Shown here one piece after another: positions 22,501-32,884 of a DNA stretch of 64,000 bases. Numbering within the stretch: position 1 is the stretch's first letter; every line of letters begins with the position of its first letter. The DNA is from Edaphochlamys debaryana (taxonomy: Eukaryota > Chlorophyta > Chlorophyceae > Chlamydomonadales). The position numbers were made by a program, and so were the translations under genes. The DNA is taken from positions 3,410,001 to 3,474,000 of the forward strand of contig JAEHOE010000002.1 of the NCBI GenBank assembly GCA_016858145.1, read 5' to 3'. The notes under the pieces were generated by a model, which saw nothing but the letters and a program-made list of their open reading frames with translations, had not been told where the DNA came from and did not search any database.

Positions 22501-25500
22501 AGTCAGGTAGAGCGGCATGCCCGTTGCGTCCTCGGAGGCAGTCTGCTCAAGGTCGAGGTTCGTGTCTGTCGAGTTGTCGGCGTCAAGAAGATATAGCTGC
22601 GGGCACCGGGTGGAATCCAGCAGTTAAAGGGGTCTGGCTGGAGTGCATGCGCTTGGGAACGAAGCGCCCTGCCAAGGGACGAACGATGAGTCCTAGGGAC
22701 CCCATGCCTGTCATGCCATACCCTTTCCAGCACACGGCCCATCCCGGCGCACCTTCAGCACGCCCAGCGCGTGCGACGGCAGCAGCGTGTCGTACAGCCC
22801 CAGCATCCAGCACCCCACGTCCCGGGCCCTCTCCAGCAGGGCCCATGTCGACACGGCGGAGCGGGCCACGGCCCCTGACCAGGGAAGGGACGCTGCCGCC
22901 GGGACACTCTCCGCCAATGTCGCGTTTGAGCCGTTGAGCTCCTGCGTGCGGTACGGCATTGCACCTGAGTAAACAAACGCCTGTAAAGCCAGTCCCAAGC
23001 TCAGCGCAGGCCCCAGGTGGCCCCAGCGCAGAATCAGGCCCACGCGAGCCCAACTCAGGCCCCACGTGGTCCCTGCAGCCCACCCGCTGGCAGTGGCCCC
23101 TACAAGCCAGGGCCGTCCGCTAGCAAGGCGCACACTACGCGCGCGCCCACGCACCTGCAGGCACGTCTGCGTGGACGCCAGGGCCGCGCCCCAATCCGCA
23201 TCGTTTACATCGTTATTGTCTGTGAGGTCGCAGTTCATCAGGGCCACCGCCACTGCCCCGTCGATGTACACGGCACCGCCTCGAGGCACGTGCGTTCCGC
23301 CAGACGTCGACGCGTTATTGCCGTACAGCACCGTGCCGTACAGCAGCAGGGTGGTGCCCTGCCCCGCCGCCGTTCCTGCCGCGGTTGCAGCGCGGCGCGT
23401 GGCGGCAGCCGCAGTGGTGCTGCTAGCACTGGCTGGGGCGGACCCGGCGCCAAACACCGCCAGACCGCCACCCATGCTGGCCTGGTTTCCGCCAACCCGG
23501 GTGTGCTGAATCGCCACTGCCAACGCTGAGTCGATGTATGCTGCGCCGCCCCCGCAGGCACCCGACTGGCCGGTACACAGGTTTCCCGTTAAGCTGCTGG
23601 CCGAAATCTCCACTTGGCCGCCGTCAAGCATCGCACTCAGCGCACCGCCGTCCGCTCCGGCCCGGTTGTCCGCGAGGCTGCTGTTGAGGAGCAGCAGCCG
23701 CGGCGGCAGCTCGAGGGAAGCGGTGGTCCTCGGGCGGATCACCTTGACCGCCCCGCCTTGCTGATCCGCGCTGTTGCGTGACACGTCACAGTGTCGGATC
23801 TGGACTGACAAGGGAGGAAGAGTTGCGCCGCTGGGTGCTGTGTTTGTTGGCTGGTCTTGCCGCCAGGCCGCGGCAAAGAGGGCTCCGCCCGAGCCCCCGT
23901 TCGCCGTGTTGCCGGTCAGCTCACAGCCGGTGAGGGAGACCAGCAGCGGCAGCGGGTTGGCGGGCAGACCTGCGGGCGTCGAGGGATGGGGCCCAGGGCG
24001 GCTTTCGGTCACCCTCTGTCTACAGCCAGTACTTTCAAGCCTTGGCACTTCGTGCTAAAAGGTTGCGCACTCCCAGAAGGCAAGGACCCTCAGCTGGCAC
24101 CCGCCCAGCGGACACCGCACCTGTACTTTCGAAGCCTGCGAAGATGGCCCCTCCTCCAGCCGTCTCGCTTGACGTGCACGAATTGTTGGTAAAGGCCGAG
24201 CCCTCAACATCAAGCACGATTGCCCTGCCGCCGCCGACAGCAGAAGCGTCGCTGCTTCCACCTCCAGACCCGCTGGCGTAGGCCCGTAGGACGTCAGGCT
24301 GCTGGGGAGCTTGTACGACCATGCAGATAGCCCCACCGGTGCCGCGGCCCTTATCACCGTACCCGGCGACGTTCCCCTCAAACCGTGTCTGACGCACACG
24401 CAACAAACCCGCCCAGTTGACAATCAGTGCCCCGCCGTCCGCATTAGCTGTGTTGGCAACAAACGAGCCTCCGGAGATGTCCAGCCGAGGAATGCTCGCG
24501 TCAATCGATTGCTCTGTCGCGTTGAGGAGGCTGAAGGCGGACGCCACGGCGCCTCCGTAGACTCCCGCGCTACAAGAGATGAATTTTGTAGAGGCTAGGC
24601 GCAGAAGGCCCCGCACTCTTGTGTAGACGGCGCCACCCGCAGCAGAAATGGACGTACAGTTCATGAAGCTGCTAGAGTCCACGTGCAGAGTGTACGGCAA
24701 CCCATCCAAGCCGTACGGCACGTACGGCGCGCCGTACAACGCAGCACTCGCCAGACGTCGCCGCTTGGCTCCCTCGTCCTCCCCGGGGCCCCAAGGGAAC
24801 TCGGCCGTGAGGTTTGAGTTCACCGCCCCGCCTGGGGCTTTGAGTGTCTCCTCCTCGGCTAGCGAGATGGCGCCTCCCTCGTACGAAGCGGTGTTGGCAC
24901 TGAACGTGCTCCTCGTAACGTTGGCCACACACGATGTCAGGACCAACGCTCCTCCGCCACCGCCTCCGCAGCGGTTGCCATAGAACGTGCTCCGACTGAC
25001 TAGCAGACCGCAGGCCGAGGGGCTCCCAGCATCGACGCTGCCCGTATAGCCCATCGAGATTCCGCCGCCAGAGGCACCGCTGCCAGTAACTGATGACACG
25101 GAGTCACCGGCCCGGTTGCTCACGAACCAAGATTGGTCCACCGCGACGAAGACGTCCAGCTCCTGCCGCGAAGCCAGCAGGTTCAGCCCGGCGCCCGACC
25201 CGGCAGCTGTGTTGCCCTCGAAACGGGACCCATCACGGATGAGGATGGTCATGTTGGGGCGCGGGCCGGTGCCGTTGGTGGCAAGCGTGGGTGCCCGCGG
25301 CCGCACGAACAGGCCGCCGCCCTGGCCGAAGCTGGCTTGGTTGTTGCGGAGCGTGGTGGCCGTGAGGTTGAGCAGGGGACTCCGCAACGTTCCCCCGGCC
25401 AGGGGGTGGGCGTCCGGGATGCGGACCTGCGCGGATGGTACAGGGAGTAAGCTCTCATGTCGGGCACACAGCCTTGACACCACGCTTGCTTAGGCGGGAC

Positions 25501-28500
25501 TTGACCAACTTGAAGAATCGTCCTCCCGGGAGGACTCGGAACGTTCACGCACCTGCCAGTTTACGGCGCCCCCGTCAGCCACGCCGGCGCGACTGCCCTC
25601 AATAGTCGTGTTCCACAGCACTGCCGCACCGGCATATGTGCCCACCAGCGCAAGGGCGCCGCCCCCGATTGTTGCCGAGTTGTTGGCCATGCGCGTGTGG
25701 AGCACCTGCAGGTGGGGACATGGGGGCGCGACGGGAGCACGTCATATCATGACCCTTGATTGGCGGGCACGTAGCTGCTTATCGAGCGCCTCTTGCTGTA
25801 CGTCCTCAAGGCTCTATCCCAGGCTCACGCGCTCACGCCCTCACCTCGAGCAGATCAAGGCCGGGGTGCTGAATGGAGAGCACGCCCCCCGCCTTGCCCG
25901 CAGAGTTGGAGTCAAAGGCGCTGGAGGCGATGCTGAGGTTGGAGCAGAAGCCTAGGACGCGGAGCGCCCCGCCCTCCCCGCTCGCACGGTTGCGGGAAAA
26001 GGTAGAGTTCCTGACCTGCGGGCGTGGTGGCGGGAGCCGCACCGGGTGGACCAAAGTTGGCTGGGCAACCCGCTCACGCCCTTCCGCCCGCCCTTGACAT
26101 GCATGCCCACGTGCGGGAGCCCGCAGGACCGCAGGCCCCCTAGGTTGCTGAGGTTCTTCGTGCATGGATGGATCCTCCGTGCCTGGGTCTGCTGCTCGCC
26201 CAAGACCACTCACCGTGACGGTGCCCTTGTTCTGGACGGCAAAGGCCCCGCCGTCGGCCAGGAAGCCCTCCACACCACACGCGTTGCCAGAGACCTGGCT
26301 CGAGTGCACCTCCAGTCGGTAGTCCCCCGCGGCCCGAGGCTCGACGCTGAAAGCCCCGCCGTCCGCTTGAGCGTAGTTGTCCGCGACTGACGACCGGTAG
26401 ACGACCAGCGTGTTGGTTAGGAAGGCATTGAACCGGCCCGCTCCGCCCCCGCCGCCGCCGAGCGCGCGATTGCCGCAAATTTCTGTGTTGTTTTGAAACT
26501 CCACATATAACTGGGACCGGTAGAAAGCGTCCGTGTCCTCTGTGTTGAGGCTGACGCCTGTAGCCATGAAGGCGCCGCCTGTTTCGATAAACGGGTGGCG
26601 CACATGGGCAGGGGAGGGAGAGGCCTCAGGGCATTCGGTCATCGATGCATGGCTGGGGAGGGAGAGGCACATGGGCCGGGCACTAAGCAATGGGGGCGGG
26701 GCTCGGCCGCTTGATTGGCCGCTGGTGGAGCAAGCACCAGAGGTGACGTGAATGAGCGCTAGGGTACTGCCCGCACGTGCCACACGTCACTCACCATCGC
26801 CCAGCTCCGCGGTGTTGTACGACACCTGGCTGTCATTCGTGGCCTGGACGAGCATGTAGAAGGCCGCCCACACCTTGACCGCGCCGCCGCCCCCCAACCC
26901 GCGGGCGGTGTTGCCCGACAGCATGCTTTGCAGACGGACCTGGCGGGGCGGACAATGACAGGGAGATGTGGGTTGCTGGACGACAACGCTGTACCGGTAC
27001 TCGCTGGACTCTGAAGCCTTAGGCCCTCGGATCAGGCATACGGTAGCTGTCCCCCGCCCAAAAACCTCAGACCCTCAGGCAGTCCATCCGCAAGAGCTGC
27101 CGGTACTTACCACAATCACGGCGACCCCGGTCCATGCGACGTCCAGTGCCCCGCCGCTTCCTCCGGCGCTATTGTTGATGACCGCGGCTCCCGACTCCAG
27201 AATCAGCCGCACGTCCGGCACGACCGCAAACCTGGCCCGGGGGAGGCCCAGAAAAGAATGGAGCGAGAAGAGCACGTAGGGAACAGGCGGCGTCCGGCAG
27301 ACCCTCCCATTGTAAGGTATAAGAACAGGCAGCAAACAAACTAAACAAACCCGTGCAGCAACTTACGTGGGGCTCTGGTAGCAATCGCTCTTGATGGCAC
27401 CGCCGCCGTTGCACGTGGCCTCGTTGTGTGCCTGGGGCGGAACCGTTGGCAGTCCAAAGGCCAGACAAGTGCTCGTAACTGCCTGATCACCTGCGGACTA
27501 TAGTGCCCTGGCTGCCCTAGCTAGCTAGGGCACACGCAGCGCGACGCACCATCTGAGAGTGGTCCGCAAGGTAGACCAGTGTGGACAGGGCGTTGTACAT
27601 GAATCCCCCATCACGGGCCGCGGAGTTGCGTAGCGCACGCGTGTGCTTCACCAGCGTGACCATGGACCTGCAGGCGTGAGGGCGGAGGGGTCAAGATCTA
27701 ACCACTATCATAGCGTAGAGTTGGGTGACGAGGGCGGGCAGGGCCCCGCCGACACCCCGCATACCGCCGCCCTTGCTGCTCGCCTTGCTTGATTGCAAGT
27801 ACCATAGCAGGCGGATTCTAGATTCGGATCAGAGCGTACGTGGCTTCCCTCTGCGTGGACGCGAGGTAGAGCGCCCCCCCCGAGAAGGACGCGTCGCAGG
27901 GCCACTCGGGCCACCACAGCGCCTCGTGCGCGCGGGCCGCGTTGCCCACCAGGGAGCTCCGAGACACCAGATACCGGAGGGGGGTGGGTGGAGCGGGGAG
28001 CGCTATGCTAGTGAAGAAGGTGGTGCTGCTTAGTTAGAGGTGCTGCTTAGTTAGTTAGCTCTGCTGGCGGCGTAGGGCCAAACGCACCACATGCACGCGC
28101 CAACAGGGTGTTCGGTCTCCAGCCATACCGCCCGTTTATTCCGCACTACATGGCGTGGCATTCGCCGCAGTCCGCACACCCAACCCGCACGCACCAGCCC
28201 GAGGCCGTAGACGTCTTTGCCCGTCCTGAGCTGCCCCGACAGCACTGTGATGGCAGCTCCCCTCTGGCCAGCGTTTAAGTCCAGAGCTGAGCCCTCCACC
28301 GTGATATTGAGCGCAACAGCCGGCGCGTCATCGGCTGTGATGACTACAGCGCCGTACCCCACGTGCTCCCTTACACACGCCTTGTCGTCATCCGCAAAGC
28401 GCAGGCTGGAGACGGAGTTGTCGTACCACGAGGTGCCGTGGAAACCGCCGTACGCTACGGTGTTGCCCGTGATGCGGCAGTCGGTCACGTTGAGCTGCGA

Positions 28501-31500
28501 GGGCGGGCCGAAGGGTGAAAGCAAGAGTGCGGTGAGCGGGTCGATAGGATGGGAAGCATGGATCGGGAGATGGGGCGGGACCGGCAGCATAGGCCCTTTG
28601 CTTGGTGCTAGCGGAAAAAGCGTTGAGCTAACCTGGAGGTCGGGACCAGATATTGCGTTTGCTGGTACGGCACTCCGGAAGTGCAGCAGAAAGCACGACC
28701 AGCCGTGGGAGTCCCTCACATCCTGGCACGATACGTCCGTCATGCCCACGCCTGTCAGGCCGCTCGCGTGTAAGGCACCGTACACGCGGTGGTACGGCCG
28801 GCAGTAGAAGCTTACGCCGGTTGGAATGCCGTTTTCGTCAAACGTGGGAACCGGTATGGGCTTGTACACCTTTGCTCCGTACAGGCGTGTGAGGGTCACG
28901 TTGGTGAGGGCGAGCGTGGCGCAGTCGACGAACTGCAGCAGCGGCCCGGCCCTGCTGAGGCGGATGTCCCTCACGACCGAGTCGACCAGGGCCAGGGCCT
29001 CGAGGCCGGAGAAGGTCAGGCCCCACTCCTCGTCCAGGGCCGTGTCGTTGCCGGTTTGCATGCGCTGGGTGAGACTGACGCCTGAGTGGGAGCCCGCGGT
29101 GATGTTCAGGAGGTCCTGGGGAAGACGGGGAGGGAAACATGGCAGGGCGAGGAATAACGTGAGGCGCGTAGCCCAGAGTCTGGCCCAGAAGCCGCAGCAG
29201 TAAAGCGTCTCAGACCCTGCGTGGTGCCCAACGCAGTCCCGCAACGTTCGGTTTACACCAAGCGCCGTCCGTCTCACCGCTAGGCGCTTCCCCGCAGCGA
29301 CCGGCAGCGGTGCCCCCGAGGCGGTCCGGCAGTGCAGGGAGGCGGACAGAAGTTGGCTGTCCTCCCCGAACGCGGAGGCCTGGGAAAGCTCCTCCGCCGA
29401 GCCCCGGCCAATGAGGGTCACCGCGCAAACGGCCGTCTCGTTGGCCCCGGTCCGGGCCGGCGGTGGGATGACCGGCGGTGTGGCCAGGGCTGGAGTGGAA
29501 GCCGGGGAGCCTGAGCCGTCCGCTGCGGACGTGGGGGATGTTCCGGGGCAGAGAAGGAGCGGTTCAGCAATGAGGGTACACACGTAAGGCAAGGAGAGTC
29601 CCCACGCCCCACGCCCCACGCCCCACGCCCCCACGCACCTCCTGCCGGCAGCGCGCAGCTGAGGGCCAGGGGCTGCTCGTGAAACCCGAGAGGGTCGCAG
29701 CTGTGCGCCCCCCAGCCCAGGCTACGGCAGTGCCGTACGCTGGCCTCGCCGCCACCGCACGCCACGTCAGCAAGCCAGAAGGGCCGGTAGCTGGTGCGGT
29801 GCTTGAGGTCACGGGACAGCCCGGGCTCCGGCGCTGCGCCCTCAGCCGCATAGCCCAGCTCCCGGCAGAGGACGGCGTAGGTGGCGGCGGTGGTGGCGGG
29901 GGTGAGGCAGATGCGGCCCCACGTTCCCTCATGCAGCAGCTCCACCACCCCCGCCACACGGCCACCCGACGGAGGGGAGTCCAGCCGGAGACGAGTCGGG
30001 CCTGCTGCGGTGATGGGGTGAGGGAGGACACGAAAGTAGGCTCAGGTCCGAGGTCACCGAGTCCGCAAGGGCAAGGCGCTAGCGCGGTCAGGACGGCCAC
30101 CCTGCCCCCTGCACACCTTGTGAGTCACTGGTAGCCGTCCCCCCGCCGCTGCTCGCAGCCGCCGCGCACCGCAGCCCCACGTTCTGAAGGTGGGTGCACC
30201 CCGACACGCCCCAGCCGTTGCTGGGGCACTGTGCGAGGCTGGTCTCTGTTCCGCTGCACCCCAGGTTGCCCAGCCATATCGGCGGGGCCTGAGCTGGGTT
30301 GCCCAGGTCCCCAGGCGTGCCGAGCTGCGAGAACACGCGCGCATCCAGCACCTGAGCTCCTTCGTGTGGGAGGCCCAGGGCCCGGCACGCCACCCTCGCG
30401 TCCTCGGGTCCAAACATGAACCCGCACACGGTGCCCCACTGCTGCCGGTACGCCACCTCGAGACGCCCCTCGCTGGGAGTGCTGCCACCGACCAGGCGGA
30501 GCTCGCCTGCGGTTCGTTTGGGGTCGAGGGAAGACGTGATGGGCCCGGTCTGCAAGAGTCAAGAGCCGAGCCGGTCACTGCACGGCACCCACCATCCGCG
30601 ATGCCGGAGGCGTTGAGGGACAGGACCGCGGGCTCGGTCCCGACGTGGACGCCACGAGACGAAGCCGCTCCAGCGCCTGCACGGAGAAGGAATGCGTCAG
30701 CTGGCGGTTGGCGGTTGAGCGGTTGGACGGTTGGGTGGTGGGCGAGGCGTGCAGCGATCCATGACGGGCAACCCTCGTTGTGCAGACGGAGGGCGTGGTG
30801 AGCATGTGAGCATGGGCCGTCCTTGCCCGGCCTTCGCTTCAGGTGTGTGGTGGCCTCACCCGCATCGACCACGCTGTTCTCGAGGCTGTTGCCCGGGGGG
30901 GCAGGCGGTGGCTTGGGTCCTGCAGCGGCGACAATCCATGGGCAGCCCGGGCACAGCGCGTCAGCAAGTTTAATGCTTGCGCAAGCAGGGCCTGCAGTCC
31001 TCCTGGGTGGGTGCAAGGGGCCCAGGTACAGCCCAGGCCCAACAGTACAGTCACAGCCCCACCTTTGGGGCAGCTGAGCGCAACGGCCTCGATCGCCTCG
31101 CAGTCAGTCACGCCCCACGCCGCGTGCGCGCAGTCCACCAGCCGGGTCTCGTTTCCCGTGCAGGCAACCTGCAGGGGATGGGCGAGGTGAGTCATCAGGC
31201 TGCGGCCGTTCCCACCCAAACCCCATGCCTAGGCCCACCACTCGCCAGGCCCCAGCTTAGCCAGGAAGCCAGCCTGGGCACACCCGAAGCCTCACCTGAT
31301 CCAGCCACGGCGGCGGGAGCTCGGTAAACCAGAACTCGTTGAGTGTCTTTTCGCCGGCGTTGCCCGGTCCGTACCACTCCGGGAAGCCCAGCAGCTGGCC
31401 GCACGCCACGTAGGCCTCCGCCGCCCCGAACCCGTCATCGCACACGGGCCGCCACTCGCCCGAGTGCTGAACCAGTAGCACGCCCTCGAGGAGCTTTGGG

Positions 31501-31979
31501 TCGCGGTCGGGCGCGAGTAAATTGACCAACGTCAGGGCACCTGACGGGTGGGGCGGGCGGCTTCCTGGCCACCGTGGAGGAGCATGTTGGGGGAGCAGGT
31601 GGGGACATGGCCCCGCACGCGGCATTACCACGAACCCCACCTGAACTTCCGAGCCAGCTGTTCCACCCCCCCCCACACACACACACACAGAGACACGCGT
31701 GCACTGCGGTATACAGCTCCGCCGCAGCTGTAGTGGTGGAAGGGACGGTCCCCCGGCCCCTTTGGCTGAGGCCTCCAGGCGGGTCGTTAACCCTGTCTGG
31801 CCGGTCGCGCGTCCCGTGCTCCTACACCGCGGGCCGGATATGTGTTCGCCGACTCAAGCCCACAAGCCCCCCGCGAACTAACCATCCTCCGCCTCCAGCT
31901 CTGCCTCTGCGGCGACGTCGGTGAGTCGCATTGTTGCGACGACCACGAACACAAGCGCCCAGCTGCGCGTGCGCCTCAT
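14848..31979 (-). CDS. Giant SRCR / Pmp-like multi-pass membrane receptor-like protein A (43 exons, ~3,460 aa)
   Basis: The start is ATG at 31979 and the stop TAG at 14848-14850. The order is signal peptide (MRRTRSWALVFVVVATM..., cleavage likely after VAA), three SRCR domains with six cysteines each (about residues 33-450), a long extracellular region with repeated GGA(I/L/V) and FxxN/xGN motifs as in polymorphic membrane protein (Pmp) beta-helices (about 640-1940), a cysteine-rich stalk, then about nine to ten membrane segments split by a 473-residue disordered loop. SRCR domains mediate protein or ligand recognition in animals, and algae have many of unknown role; a surface receptor or adhesin is inference. 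It is paralogous throughout to the plus-strand gene at 32885-51655 and divergently oriented. All junctions are GT-AG. Frame is continuous only if exon 10 ends at 28185 rather than at the paralogue-like donor at 28195, so that junction is uncertain. Confidence 0.85.
16760..16790 (+). repeat. (CCCCG)n microsatellite in a gene A intron
   Basis: Six tandem CCCCG units inside the intron between exons 36 and 37 of gene A. Confidence 0.9.
19780..22980 (-). other. Gene A: juxtamembrane and cysteine-rich stalk, exons 21-30
   Basis: Exons: 22753-22980, 22347-22596, 21787-22167, 21390-21562, 21098-21237, 20910-20982, 20666-20818, 20438-20530, 20020-20309, 19780-19859. The last five exons encode a cysteine-rich pattern: SLTSCIVCTDDQYSFW, ASICNNCPE, GAYCPGG then PLPGYWHSAANSTQ, and MQQQCADGFGGRACTVCQKG. 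Similar CxxC...CPGG...PGYW...C blocks occur just before membrane regions in many large protist surface proteins. Confidence 0.75.
23155..29522 (-). other. Gene A: Pmp-like beta-helix ectodomain, exons 8-20
   Basis: Exons: 29278-29522, 28633-29115, 28195-28494 (or to 28185), 27840 to about 28002, 27550-27667, 27367-27431, 27111-27231, 26795-26939, 26214-26578, 25845-26015, 25553-25705, 24121-25426, 23155-23969. The translation carries dozens of turns of the type NNQASFGQGGGLFV, FEGNTAAGSGAGLN, SYEGGAISL, GSGGALFAAAW and DQQGGAVKVI. The GGA(I/L/V) plus FxxN pattern is that of Pmp and right-handed beta-helix (pectin-lyase-like) proteins. Many N-x-S/T sites suggest N-glycosylation outside the cell. 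Confidence 0.75.
29601..29637 (+). repeat. (CCCCACG)n minisatellite at a gene A donor
   Basis: About five tandem copies of CCCCACG on the plus strand (CGTGGGG on the coding strand), starting at the donor of exon 7 (GTGCGTGGGGGCG). The paralogous intron in gene B has only one unit. The array looks like an expansion of the donor-proximal intron sequence. Confidence 0.85.
29639..31979 (-). other. Gene A: signal peptide and SRCR-domain exons 1-7
   Basis: Exons: 31883-31979 (signal peptide), 31296-31540 and 31063-31168 (SRCR 1, split by a phase-0 intron after WLDQ), 30860-30919 and 30593-30676 (Pro/Ser-rich linkers), 30117-30506 (SRCR 2), 29639-30004 (SRCR 3). SRCR 1 has WRPVCDDGFGAAEAYVACG and later six-cysteine-pattern residues (VACTGNETRLVDCAHAAWGV). 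SRCR 2 has WGTVCGFMFGPEDARVACRA and LGCSGTETSLAQCPSNGWGV. SRCR 3 is more divergent (WGRICLTP, HCRSLGWGAHSC). Most linker junctions are phase 1, the symmetric phase typical of shuffled extracellular modules. Confidence 0.85.
31673..31690 (+). repeat. (CA)n microsatellite in intron 1 of gene A
   Basis: Nine CA units after a C-run, within the intron between the signal-peptide exon and the first SRCR exon. Confidence 0.85.
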
Positions 31980-32884
31980 AGGCGCAAACTCGCAATACGC
32001 GCAGCGCGCTAATTACCAAAATCTCCAGCTGTCGTGTTCACCATCCTTGACTCGCTCCCCCTGCCGCTCCTGACTGCGCCTGAACCGGTCATATTCCTCC
32101 CCATCGTGGTGCGCTCCAAGCGCCTTTTGAGTTCGTACGGGGAATAGAGGGCGTATGAGGAAGTCCGGATGTCGAGTTTGGCACGGGCTGCTCTGAGCGC
32201 TTATTCTGTAAGGTCTATATGTCAGTGGCCTGGATTACAGGGTCAACTGGCATTGCTTGCAGCTGCGAGGCTTAACGCGTCGAGTTTGCGAAGTACCACG
32301 ACGACGACCATTTGGCGCCGTTTGCGCATCCAACCCTCAGGAGAGCGCTAGAGTGCCCCGCACTTCAAAGGTCCTGAGTATACTGCCATTGCAGCCAGCG
32401 TTCGAGGACGTGCAGTTGGGGGTTCGGTCGGGCGGGGGCCCTGCACGTACCATACCCCGTGCCCCCGGCAGTCGGCCCCCCACCCTTCTTCCCCCTGCAC
32501 CTCTCTGCGCTCGGTACATTATCCTTTCCAACTACAGGCTTCAGCGCTTGTCAAGGGGGCGGGCAATCCCAAACGACGCTTCCTCGCGCTGAGCATCGGG
32601 CGGCGTACTCACACTTCGCAGAACCAACACCCCTCTGCCGTTAAAGTTCTCCAGTGCCGCCTTGCTATACGCTCATAGCCATTGAAGTGCCTAGAGGTGG
32701 CGAAACCCGCACCCTGGCAGAGCGCCCGCGGAATCGCATACAATTGCAGGTCATCCTGGAGCTCTTAGGTGCGCAACATACGTCTGCTTAGATAACTCAT
32801 CGGTAGACTCAGCCGAGTTGGGCGATGCGCCAGAGCGGGCAAGTAAGCATGTCAAGTCGCTTGGCTTGCAAGTGATGCGCCTCG
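31980..32884. promoter_or_regulatory. 905-base shared promoter region between the divergent receptor genes
   Basis: This is all the sequence between the start codons of the two head-to-head genes (ATG at 31979 on minus, 32885 on plus). It must hold both 5' untranslated regions and both core promoters. It is less GC-rich than its surroundings, with AT-richer patches near 32010-32025 and 32795-32815. I see no canonical TATA box and no symmetry strong enough to mark a palindrome centre. A shared promoter could co-regulate the pair; this is inference. Confidence 0.6.
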
